A stretch of DNA of 64,000 bases from Onchocerca lupi. Its lineage: Eukaryota > Nematoda > Chromadorea > Rhabditida > Onchocercidae. Under the pieces are notes generated by a model. It was not told where the DNA came from. It did not search any database and saw only the letters and a program-made list of their open reading frames with translations. Each line of letters begins with the position of its first letter. Within the stretch, counting starts at the first letter, position 1. The stretch lies in contig JAOVVO010000096.1 of the NCBI GenBank assembly GCA_028564675.1, positions 106,709 through 170,708 of the forward strand, given 5' to 3'. A program made the translations under genes and the position numbers. Shown in pieces: positions 25,570 through 37,399 of the stretch.

Positions 25570-26080
25570 ATTGTAATAATGTAGGGACCAAATCCTTTTT
25601 TTTTTTTTTTTTTTTTTGTTTAAATGTTTTAAGCATTAGTTATCTCCTATTCTTTAGTCTTATCTATATCAATCGCTTTTGTATGATCAAGGATGACCAT
25701 ACAAAAGCGGAACTTTCTGGACAGCAGCATCAGTGCACGAACAAATCATCAGCAGCGGCGGCAGCAATCTTTGGAATACTCCTATCATCAGTGCAACAAG
25801 GCTAGTGGCGATTCAGTATCTACAAGTGTCGACACCATCAATCCATCAGCAACAAGAGAGAGAATTACCATCAGCGATAGACTCTCCTATAGCAGTGGCA
25901 AAACGTTCCAGACCAATATCAGGCAAACTCAACGAAGCACAAACAACCATTCGTCAAAGGACCACTATTGGTATTATTTATATTAGTCGCATATTGTTTT
26001 ATTTTTTCACATTAATTGTTGTAAGTTGCGATATTGTTTCTAATATTGTGTAAACCTAATAAAAGCTATTGTTGACATAG
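25570..26080 (+). mobile_element. GC-richer insertion-like block flanked by 8-bp direct repeats (possible solo LTR)
   Basis: The 8-mer TCAAGTCA occurs at 25562-25569 and again at 26081-26088 and brackets about 511 bp. The block is GC-richer and CAG/CAAC-rich compared with its surroundings. It contains a poly(T) run, a perfect hairpin and an AATAAA signal near its right end (about 26059). Two overlapping frames of 97 and 106 codons are open but look compositional (Ser/Gln/Thr rich). Direct flanking repeats plus a polyadenylation signal fit a solo LTR or another inserted element. No clear TG..CA ends or terminal inverted repeats coincide with the flanking repeats, so the class is undecided. Confidence 0.4.
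25674..25709. repeat. Perfect 12-bp inverted repeat, 12-base loop
   Basis: CGCTTTTGTATG at 25674-25685 is exactly complementary to CATACAAAAGCG at 25698-25709, with a 12-base loop between them. It lies inside the GC-richer block. There is no T run directly after it, so it is not an obvious terminator. Confidence 0.8.
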
Positions 26081-26099
26081 TCAAGTCACAGCAGCAAAA

Positions 26100-26910
26100 A
26101 AGATCTCCAATCCAACGACTCTAGAATCCCAAATATTCCCTCTAAAAAGACTACTAAGATCTGAAAACATCCTGTACATTTCGAGAAATAAATTTTACTA
26201 AGAAGTTACTGATTCTGCATATACATAAACATCTTTAGTTAAGCATAGAATCGGAGAATACTAAATAACTTTAAACGTTTGATTATTTCCTGTAAAAAAG
26301 TCCGGGATTTATTGATCACTTGTCGTTAGTGATAAACTATTATACAATGCTATCCACATAGTAAGCCAAAATCATGTTGCTTCTCATATTAATGAACCGT
26401 AAATTATTCTATTAAATCATTCTTCCAACTCTTCTGATATGCGGCGGGATTAAATATCAAATCACTGAACTGATAATTACACACTATGAGATGGCAGCTG
26501 CTTACAGTAGGCATGGGACATTGTCTCTAAAGTTGAAACTAAGCATTATATTTGAATCGAAAAAAGAACATGCGGAATTAGTTTTGGTTTACTAATATTC
26601 ATTTCTCAGTTATTTGTTGAATAAAAAACAGCTTGTCAATGCCATTACTACTGAAATAGTAACAATCATCTAGAAATGTTTCGAAGCGTTAACGTTGCAT
26701 TGTGCAGCAGTCGAGAAGATCATTATGGTAAAAATAACAATCGTTTATAGTAATATTTCCTTCCCTAGCATTGGCTTCATATATAAAGATGCGGCACAAA
26801 TCAAAAGCACTTACAAATGAACAGTAGAGCTTTTTTTTTTTTTTTTCTTTTTCAATGTGAGAAGATGCATCTGGAAACATTATCCTTCTTCAAGAGAACT
26901 ATTTCAAAAT
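26100..26910. other. Intergenic region between repeat island and MOCS2A
   Basis: A/T-rich sequence downstream of the convergent transporter and MOCS2A genes. It probably holds the MOCS2A 3' UTR. I see no supportable gene. Confidence 0.35.
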
Positions 26911-27670
26911 TTAGCCACCATTTATTGGTGGTATTATAGCGATTTCTGAATGCGGATTGATCGTTAATGTATCATTATTATCATCGATATATTCCTGATT
27001 TAGAGCTAGCATGCAATACTCTTCGATCGGTGACAATTCTTTCAGTATCTAGAAAACCAAAAGTTTATTGAAGCAAAATATGGTTGCTGATCCCTTTAAA
27101 ATTCTACATCAACCAATCTGTCACCAAATGAACTACATTAGAAAGAATAAACTGCTGCCCAATGAAAAGTAGTGCTTGTCCGGAGACAAACCAAATTCAC
27201 TTGGCAGTTAAATAATTGCATATTCTAAACTATTTTTTAATAACTATATGTTTTCTTTAAATCATGAAGAAATCGATACTTTGCATTTCTACTGGGCAGT
27301 CTCAACCGATTCAACTAAATGGGAATATTTGCTAATCATAATTTCTTTATTTTACCTTGGAAGAAAGTGATTTGAATATGAAAATCTTCTAGCAAAACTC
27401 GATATTTTAAAAAGCTACTTAGAAATCTCGAAATCTTTTGAGATCTCTTATAAAAAAGCAATAATAGATAAACGATCAATATAATATGTTACGAATGATA
27501 GTAATAATGGAAAAAAACAAAGCCTCGTGAAATATTAGTTGTCGTAGCTGTCGATAATTTAACACTCTCGGTACATTTATATTTTTTTCGGATAAATTGG
27601 CCAATTCACGTGCTCTACCGAACAAAACAAGATGAACAGGTACTGTTGCCATTATTCTGCTAATATTCAT
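26911..27670 (-). CDS. Molybdopterin synthase sulfur carrier subunit (MOCS2A/MoaD-like), 2 exons
   Basis: Small ubiquitin-like protein whose C-terminal Gly-Gly is thiocarboxylated and donates sulfur to make molybdopterin, the molybdenum cofactor backbone. Exon 1 starts at 27670 (MNISRIMATV) or, better for the family length, at the inner ATG 27652. It carries LVLFGRARELANLSEKNINV, the usual beta-strand plus FARARELAG-type motif. Exon 2, 26911-27048, carries YCMLALNQEYIDD and ends AIIPPINGG then stop, the hallmark PPxxGG end. The donor of exon 1 is unclear. Homology puts the junction after LRQLIFHE, where the genome reads GAG|GCTTTG, so a GC-AG intron is possible. The gene lies 838 bp downstream of HIRA on the same strand. 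The large subunit MOCS2B is not in the window. Confidence 0.85.
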
Positions 27671-28507
27671 TCTTGCGCAGAAAGGAAACAGAGGATAATA
27701 AAATCATAACAAAAAGGTAGAAAACATATAGAATATTCAAGATTTGAAGATTTGAGCTAAAGTTCCACCTTTTAATATAATCGCATTATTTTCAATTACA
27801 ATCACAAAAAAACTTTTATAGTAAAAGTAACCTTTCCCTGCAAAAAAAACAGAATTAATGGAACGGACGGTACGAAGCGATTTGCATGACAACTACCGCT
27901 TGCATACTTCTATTTCACTGAATAAAATTAATAGGCGAAAAAAAAATCAATGAAGAGATTGCTCGACTTTAAAAGCATATTTAAAATTACAAATACTTCT
28001 TTCGTTCATTCAAGAGAAAACCATCCAGAAGTCACAATTCCCAGATAAATTAATGGAACAGAGAAGAAAAAAATAAAATCAGGAACATAAAAAGACTAGA
28101 ATGGAGATCTTCGAAATCTGAAAAAATAATTACTAACCTAATATCCATATAACAATTTGAACGCCAAAAAATGACTCAGCAATAAAGACATACGTAGCGA
28201 TAAAAATAAATGCAATATAATCTGTCTAGAAAAAACCGAAATGTCATCAAATTTCAATTCAATTCAATGTTATCACAAGCGCTGAAAATGAATTTCGAGA
28301 TTTTCAGAAAAAAATGAATTAAAAAAAGTGGATTAAATTACCAATGAAAAAAATATAGTTGGAAAAAGAATTTATATGAGATTGAATTTTGTATATGTTC
28401 AGAAATTGGAAAAATTTTCAACATAAACTACAATAACTACCAGAAATTTAACGCAATTTGCAATGAAAAACAACAATTTATATAGCGAATGAAACATATC
28501 AATATCA

Positions 28508-31500
28508 CTATGACTGATGAGAAACAAGCGACTCGAGGCGTAGTGTAACATCACGAATAAATTCACTGCATCCTTCGCTGTCTTTGGTTAGCTCCAATAT
28601 TTCGCGCAGTAATACATCACATTTTAACCCACAGATTGAAACAGCCGCAAAATATGTTGGGAGAATTTCATTTAACTTAACAGTACACCCTACAATGATA
28701 ATGATGAAATGCAACGAGTTGATAACATCAATTCATTAAGTCTAAAAAAAAAGATATGTGTTCACAATAATTCTTTTTCTACTTCGAGTTCAAGATTGAA
28801 GAATGAACCGTAAGTTTCTGCAGTTTTTTACTTGACCATTTCTTATCCATCCTATTCACTAAATGCGGTGAAAATTTTAAATTTAAGCTCAAAATATTTG
28901 ATGGAGAGCGTAAATATTAGTTTCATAAGAATTAATTATTATCGTATTAAATAATATTAAAAAATTATTGATCAGAAGAAAAGCAGGCTAATCAGTATGA
29001 ATCGTAATGGAACAAAGCTAATAACAGCGTTGAAATAAGCTTTTTATTGAAGCACCCTTGTCACATTAAAAATCCAAATACCTAGATGCTTCGATATTAA
29101 CGAATTACTGATTATTTTTTTTAAAGGATGTTTGACTTTTACAATTTCCTCACCATGCTGAAGTAGAGATCGTACATATAAATTGAGGTAATGACGAAAA
29201 TCATTGGGAAGTCTCAATGAAAGAGCGCTGCAAAGTCTTTCTTCTAAGAATGAATGTGTGGCACTGATCTGAATATCGCTGTTCACATGGATTGGGTTGC
29301 TGAAAAAAGCAGTAAGCTGAATAGATAATAAAAGAATGGAGCAGAAAAATTTACAAAAACAGAAAAATCTCAACAAACACCAACTTTTTTATAGGACCAA
29401 GCAAGGTGCTAGCCGAAGCATGCACTAATGGAATACTTAATCTAGGCAGAATGCTTTTTTCATCGAGCAGTAATTGCCTAAAATCAAACACTGAATCATT
29501 TTTTCCAAAAAAAAAAAAAATTAGATATCGATATAATAATAATAATTTTAAATAAACAAAAAACTCATATCAATTACACTTCAGTTTCTCTTTAGCAAAA
29601 AATATTATTCAAAAAATTATTTCTTACCAGCAATCTAATGAAAGCAAAAATGTATAAGTTCTTCCGTTTGAAAGTGTAATGACAGGTTCTCCTATATCTG
29701 ATAATGTACAAGAAACTACTTTACAATCTGTAAAGTATGGATTTAAGAGAATCGATAGATGTTAAATGAAATGAATGAAAATGTAGTAAATCGCTCATTT
29801 ATTAGCAAGAAAAATTTTGTGCGTTAGGAATGATTATCAATTCTGAACTGATCAGATGATTAAAATTTTCTGATATAAATCGTTACCGAAAATTTTGATA
29901 GTGGTTATGAAAACAAATAATTTATGTTTATAATAATCACAGAACTACCTTTTTCACAAAAATCAGCAATTGATCGCCTTGACAAAATACATTTCACACT
30001 TTCTATATTCCTGAAAATAAACATTAAGTATAATAATTTTTTAGGTATAAAAAAAGTTGAAAAAGAAAAGATTTAGCCGGAAATCTCGCAGATGGCTGTA
30101 ATATTTTATAATTTTCTACTCTCTATATTGACAGAAAAATAAAAAAAGTCTAACCATGAATAAACTAATCCCTGAGATGAACAAACACAAAGATATTTTT
30201 GATGTGCTTGAATTATAAAAGGTAATGAATCGATAGTAAAGAATGTATGTAATCGACCGGAAGGTGTTGAATAAACATGGATACTGCCATCGTAGCAACC
30301 TGCTACAAACCAGTGACTGTAAGAGAATCACTATAAAAAAAATTCATTTATAGCTCTTAGTTTGAACTAACATTTTCCTGTCAGTCAAATGCGAAAGATG
30401 ATAACTGCAAAAACGATTAATGCATTCATGAGAAACACACAAATAATATTTCTGCACATAAGATTAAATGAATGATTTTTCATTCGAACTGCAATAATTT
30501 AGACTTTTCTTCAAGATACGACCAGGCAGACAGAAGTTTTAAGCAAAATGAGCACCTGTTAGCGGCAACAGAGCATACAACTGGATCCAAATGAGCCGTC
30601 CATAGTACTGTTGTATCTTTCATACCACATAACTTTGTCAGTTTTACAGTTGTTGCAATTTCATATTCATTCAACACATCAATTCTATTTACTGCACACA
30701 TTTCGGTCTATAAATGATTAGACTATAGATATCAAGCAATTTCTATAAAAGGTTTGTACAAGAAATATTAAAAACTATTTCAGCAATTTCTTAGTTAACA
30801 AAAAGAACTTCAGTAATCCTAAAAACAATAATTTTGAATTTTGTACTACGGAAGTATCTGAATGCTGAAAGGAAGTATTATTAAAACATATTTTTGTGTT
30901 ATATTCCAGGCTTATCTCGTATATTACTACAATCACAGTAAACTGCGTAACTTACCGGAGACACAGATATCGACAGTGATCGCCGCTGCGGTGGAATAGG
31001 GAATGTTACAGAACGATTATCATTTAATATGACTGTTAATGATTCCGGAAAAGGAGCAGGACGCAGTGATGGTTTCAACGCTAATTGAGGTAGAATCTAT
31101 AAGAAACTGACAATTTAATGCTGGCAACTATTAGTTTCGAAATATTTCTATCATAACAGCAAAAACAGCGAAAATCAAATACCTGTTCGGTTTTAGATGT
31201 TGGAGGATTCGTGTCTATCGGCTCCTCAATCCCTGGCATGACTTCCACCTTTTTAATACTACTTACCAAAATCCGGCCACTACTTTTGGACGGTGATGCC
31301 AAAAGATGCACAGACGAAGCTTGTGCTGGCTCATAACTGAAATAAATAGTATTTTTATCCGAAACACATTCAAAAATTTAAAAATCAAATTGAAACAAAA
31401 TATCTTGTTCCATAGGATTTTAACCTGTTTGATTCTGGTTCGCCCATAAAATCAGATGGCACAGTTATTCCAGCTTCAGGAACTGTAACGGAAGCAATGA

Positions 31501-34500
31501 AAGCAGGTTGTATTCTCCTTTTGCCTGATTTGGTTCGAAGTTCGATTTGTTTCCTCGGTAATTCCGATTCTTTAGGCATCTTTTCTGAGTGATCAGTTTG
31601 AACTACAAGATATGATTGTGCAAATTAATAAGGTTACTACAAAACAACAGAAAAGGGAATATTTCATTTGTCCAAATATAGATCGCTCATGCCCTTCTAA
31701 ATACTCCAAACAAAATGCCCCTTTTTGATCCCTGAGAAAAAAAATCAACTAAATATATAATTCACCATTTTTTATCCCCTCAAAAAAAAGGTCATAAATC
31801 CAGGATACTTTTTAATGGATAGAAATGATATTATCTTCTTAATAGTACTCTATAAGAATCATCTTGTGACAATTAGCATATATATTTTGAATATACTTTC
31901 AGATAAAAAAAAAAAGCAAACCTGCATCATATGAAATTGGTATACCAACAGCGGTTTGATTGTTAGAAAGTTCTTTCATTTGTGACGAAGTAAAGGAATC
32001 ACAGTCCTGAACTTTCGATTGTCTCGGTTCTTGTTTTTCATTTTGAAGTTTTTTCAGATCATCGATAAACATTCGGCTCGAATCCTTGGAAGACAATAAT
32101 CGATGTCCATTAATCAGATGACCAGAAGAATATTGCAACGGCCGACGACTATACATTCTTTCACAGAGGTCACCCTTGAAAACATCAGTTTAATAAAATA
32201 TTTACTTCTATTTTATTAAATTTATTGCAATAAATGTAAATCATAGTTGATATAATCCTCTCTTTTTTTCTTAACAAAATTATTATGCAAAAAGAGCAAT
32301 AGAAAAAAATTAGATATCTTAAAAGAATCTTTAAAAATACCATTTCAGAAGAGGTAAGTAATCGTCCTAATTCTTTCACATCAAATACAATTGACTTTAC
32401 TGTTCCATCCATTGAGCAAATAGTTAAGTGATAATCATTCCTGCAGTCATTTAAAGCAGTATTTGTTCTATCGATATTAATCGGAAATGTTAGAAAGCTG
32501 ATACCGAATAATTCTTAAGGTCAGAGAATTAATGGTCAATTAACTTAAATCTCATCGACTTTGCAATCAAAAAATGTTTACCAAGAAAAATCAAGTATAG
32601 AATGTTTAAAAAGTTTGTACAGAACAACTAAAGGTCGATCTACATTCGGCAACAACCATACGCTTAATGATTTGTCACGACTGCCCATTGCTATGCAGCT
32701 TACTTGAAGACGATTGCCCTGCAATAAAGTTTCTTTAATTTGATGAAGAATTACAGAATACAAGATCTAATATAAAATTAAGAACAGAGAGATATGGAAA
32801 AGATAAGGCAGAGAGTTAAATCAGCTAATGTATAAAATAATGCAAGACTCAACGAAATGAAAATCTAATGAATGAGTTTATAAGAAAAGTTTTTAGTATT
32901 TCAGAAATCGTCAAATTGTCTTAATTCAAGAACCTTGTAATTTTGATATTCAATCATACGAGGACATGCCCGAACCACTGTTACAGCTTTTCGGTGACCA
33001 ACTAAATCCAGCGTAGTATCCCAATCCTAGACATTAAATGAAATAATTTTCAAAATATTATAACTGTTGATGAATAAATAATTTCTTCTTTTTCATTTTT
33101 CAAAGTTATTGACAATAAACTTAATCCAAGGTCACCAATGCAAAATAAGTAATTAATAAGTGGTAGAATTAGCTATGTAAATATTCTGCAGAAAAAAATT
33201 TTTCACCTTTCGCCGTATTAAGTGAGCAGTTGGTCCGGAGTTATTACTGGCACATGGCGCTATCAAATAAGTACCATCTGGGGACCAATCTAATCGACAA
33301 AACATAGTAGACTGGCTACTCTGCGAAAAACATAACACATAATCATTCTTTGAGTCTTGAATTAAAAATTAAAACGAATTATCATGCAAAAGTTTCCTTA
33401 AGGATGAAGGTTGAAAACCTTGGATGCAGAAAAATTGAAACATCGACCGATTAAATGATATTTAAATGTTAAGGAATTCAAACTTTTTATGATTTATTAA
33501 TGCATTATGGCTTACTACTGCAGATTACAGATAATTTCTTTTTAACGAACTTCAATGAAAGGATCCATGACTGTTTTAATGCACTGCCAATTATCAATAG
33601 TCCAAATTCTCACAGACTTGTCAGCTGATTGGGTGGCGAGAAATTTTCCAATTGGATCCCAGCTTACTCCCTTCACAATACCCTGATGTCCACCTCGTTC
33701 GATTGTTAAGGACACCACTTTGTCTGAAAATTTTTGAAATTTAAGTACTCAACAAACTAACTGATGAAAGAAGACAAAAGAATAAAAATTCTGAAACTCC
33801 TTAACCATAGAGATTTCAAATAAATAAAAAAGCGAATTTCCAGAAAACATATACTCGGTAAATTATGGGCATCCCAAATAATCACAGCATGATCCATCCC
33901 ACAAGATGCGAGATAACGGCCATCTTTGGACCACTCAAGATGTAACACATCTAAAGAATGCCCATACAATCGGTACTTTTCCCGATATTTTTCGACATTA
34001 ACGGAATCCTGAAAAACGTTTCATTTACAAACATAAATATATCTGAAACAATTGTTTTGATTTCAAAAAAGGATGTGAAGGTACATAATGATAAAAGCTT
34101 TGAAAATCGATCTTGAGTTTTCAAATAATTTTTATGAATGAATACTTTGCATGAATACGCAAAATGATTGATTTCATTCGCAAAAAATTACTTTAGAACC
34201 AATAGTTCCAGCACTGAAAACTCGGCCCCCAAATTCCCAGAGTGTCAATGATTGTTGATCACCCGCACAACCAAGATATGTTCCATCCGGAGACCAACGA
34301 ACACAATTAACACAATCTAAATTAACAAACATTATGCGGAAAATTTATTAGTTGCATTCACTATATATCAAAATAAAAACTGCAATAACATAAAGATGTA
34401 ATAATATATCAGAAAAGGTATTTTAAAGATGTATCTTAGGCTTACTTTACTACTACAACTTATATAAGATGTAAAGGACAGAATAAGATCACAGATGCTT

Positions 34501-34944
34501 CTATATGACAGCAATTAACCAATCTCAATTAAATTGAATATAAGAGCTTGACATAAGATTCTCTTAAATTACTTTGATGTAGAATTCGAGAGAGCAGTCG
34601 ATTGCACGACGCCTCCTGACTAGCTTTCTCATTAATCACTGGTTTTACATTCCAGATGATCACGAGACCTGAACCACCTTCTCCACCTTGTCCGCATGTC
34701 GCAATTTTCGTACCGTCTGGATGAATATCTACCGAGTAAATTGCACCACCTAAAGTTGAAAATCATGAAGAATAAAGATGTAAACTAACTAATCAAATAT
34801 TTGCCGAGCAAATAGAAATATCTGGTGAACATAGAAATATATGAATAAACAGAATAACAAGTAAAGATCTGAAATCTCATTTTGTATGAAATCAATCATA
34901 TACTCACCTGAGTGATGAATCCATACTGGATTCGTTAATTGCAT
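28508..34944 (-). CDS. HIRA histone H3.3 chaperone, about 20 exons
   Basis: HIRA deposits histone H3.3/H4 independently of DNA replication, with UBN and CABIN partners, in the nucleus. The start at 34944 gives MQLTNPVWIHHSG, which spliced to exon 2 reads SVDIHPDGTKIATCGQG, as in other HIRA proteins. Checked exons are 34908-34944, 34573-34749, 34192-34316, 33855-34008, 33551-33723, 33207-33320, 32934-33026 and 32582-32718, all in phase. They build a seven-blade WD40 propeller (WSPDGTYLGCAGD, SWDPIGKFLATQSADKSVRI, LDWSPDGTYLIAP, VGHRKAVTVV, MGSRDKSLSVWL, CSMDGTVKSIVFD). The middle (about 32175-31100) is a low-conservation linker that includes the B-domain-like RTKSGKRRIQPAFIA. The C-terminal part (about 31090-28508) has VLWTAHLDPVVCSVAANR, the region HWFVAGCYDGSIHVYS and a helical tail (FRHYLNLYVRSLL, ILELTKDSEGCSEFIRDV) for CABIN/oligomer contacts. 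The stop is at 28508. Confidence 0.93.
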
Positions 34945-37399
34945 CAATTATGTATCTGGATAGAATCCTTCGGAAAGCAATACTTACCCAGTATGTCTTC
35001 TCCAATTATAAACCAAAATTATCTCTTCCGTTGTATGGTTTATAAATTTAAGATTCAATATATCAACTTTCTGAAAATTGGATATCAAATTTCATGATAG
35101 GAATTTCTAAACTCAACTGTCCTTTATTTCTATAAGTATTCCACATCTAAGGAAACAGAGACATTATTAAAAACTATGATCCAGAACTGGCTTCTGCAAA
35201 AAGTATGGTGCTTACATGTGAACCATTTTCATCATTTGCATAATCCCAAGTTATTCCGAAAAATTAAAGTTGGTTGAGAATTTTAAGTATTAAAAAAATT
35301 CGTCCTCAGAAATGGTAGCATGCAACATTTCGCTGCTGTGCGTTATGTTAAATCACTTGTAAAAAATTACTTTAAGATCATTGTCCTTTCAGCTAATCAA
35401 AAACTTTAATAAATCAACTACTAAGCAGTGCAACATTTCCATAATGACATAATAATGAAAACTGGCACTGCGAAACTAAAATGATTATCAGAAATTAAAC
35501 TATTAAACATCTGAATATAAAAAACAAAAAATATTTAGCAGACTACTCCCGCTTAAAAACATCTCAAACAAATGACAATCTACAAATCATACTCTTATAA
35601 CAAAGATAAACAATTAAATAATTCTTGAAATAGCCGAAATTTGCGAAAAAAAAATAATACGAGCAAAAATAAATAAAAATTCATAACAGAATCAATTTAA
35701 CTGAAATATATGAGCCAAATTCATGCCCATCTTGAAACAGATTAATATTATTATCAAGAATTTTAATGCAAACAACAAAAATTAATGAACAAAGCTAAAA
35801 CAATAACCCGTAACTTCTTTTATACAGAAAGAGTGCAGGCGAGCAACTTGCCTAAATATTTCAACAACAAGAAGCTCTAATTTATAAATATTGCGGAAAC
35901 AATTAACAAAAATTGTTTTTGTCTCAGGCCTATGATACAATGCCTCCATTGATAGAGACGAAAAGATGAAAAAACATATTTTCCTGTACATTCTCACCCT
36001 GAAATAGAAATGATATCCTAACTTGTCTTTACCGAAATCCTAAAATCAAATGGAAAAAAAGAATAATACAAATTAAAGTAAATTTCAAAAATGCAAAATG
36101 AATCATTATCATTACATACGACATTTCATCCCAAAGCCATTTTATAGTTTTAAAATCTCACCACAGCAGGCTTTTATTATGGATTGATTATTAGCAAATA
36201 AATGGTCAAGAATAATATGTTTCACCTAAAATATGCGACAATATAAGCCGAAGAGTAAAGTGCAATTGAAATAACCTACAAACGATGTAGTGGCCGATAT
36301 ATATGAATAGCATATTGTTACACTGGAGAGAAAAGCAAAACAAGGACAGCAAATACTATAAATTTCGCTTCTATAAAAAACTTCACACTATCTTTGATTT
36401 GGTCGCTTACTGCTGAGGTTTCCTTAAATTATTTCGGCAGCAAACATTGGTGGTACCAGAAATTGCATTAGTTTAAGAGCTTTGTAGGTTAGTTCTACCT
36501 ACAAAAGATTATATAAAGAACCCGACAAAAAATTTTTGTCAGTACAATAAAAGATTTTTAGAAGTTCAAATAATTCATTATAACGAATAAATATACCCTA
36601 AAATGAGTAAAAGAGCCAAGTATCAAATAAATAAACAGTAAAAGAATGATTTTAGTGATGAAAGAATGACTTTAGTGGTAATAAACAATAAACGAATGAT
36701 CTTAGTGATAAAAAGAACTAATTTCATAAGTTATTTTTCAGCTTCAATTGACCAATGAAATAATAAACTGGAATATAAAACTAATATAATACTAGCTGTG
36801 GATAAATCATTAAAAATTATAACCATTAGCGTTAAGATAAAGAAAGTAAAAATGAGACAAATACAACAAAGCTAATTTATTGCGCAGAATCCATGTTTCG
36901 ATGCTACACTCAGCTTGTTGTTATGTAAAACAAACAATTCCATAAATTATAAATAATCACTTTGTAAAGCTTATTATTTATAATCCATAAACAAATACGA
37001 AATGCATACTGGATAGTTATGCAAGAAAAAGTTATTTATTATGGCAAAAATTATTTGGATTTGATAAAAGCAGGCGATGAGTTCTTTAGATAATATTAAT
37101 GATATCATGTATTTTGCATTGCTCACTATATTTGCTTACTGTAGTTCTGATTTTTATAAGAACCTCCATAAGTATTCTCATTATTACCCATCCTTCTTGG
37201 TCCTCTTGGTTGATATGAAATGAGTCATTAATTTTAAATCTCCCCAAAATACATTTCGTATAAAAAAATCATTAATGAAAAATTCTAGGTAACAAGTAAG
37301 GACTATTTCTTTCAGATTAAGACATTTTAGACTTTATTATTGTCGAGAATATCTATACATAAAAATTCCGTTCATAAAGCAGTAGATAATTTTAAATAA
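34945..37399. other. Intergenic region between HIRA and TUT genes
   Basis: About 2.4 kb, holding the HIRA promoter on its left and the 3' end of the uridylyltransferase gene on its right. A short imperfect tandem repeat of the type AAAGAATGA(T/C)TTTAGTG(A/G)T lies at about 36640-36715. A minus-strand open frame at 35782-35997 has no family match. Confidence 0.4.

Noticed and set aside
25674..25709. Hairpin considered as a transcription terminator or tRNA-like gene
   Set aside because: No T run follows the stem and no cloverleaf or A/B boxes are visible.
35782..35997. Minus-strand 71-codon frame upstream of HIRA
   Set aside because: No homology seen and no link to HIRA, whose start codon with the conserved N-terminus lies downstream at 34944.
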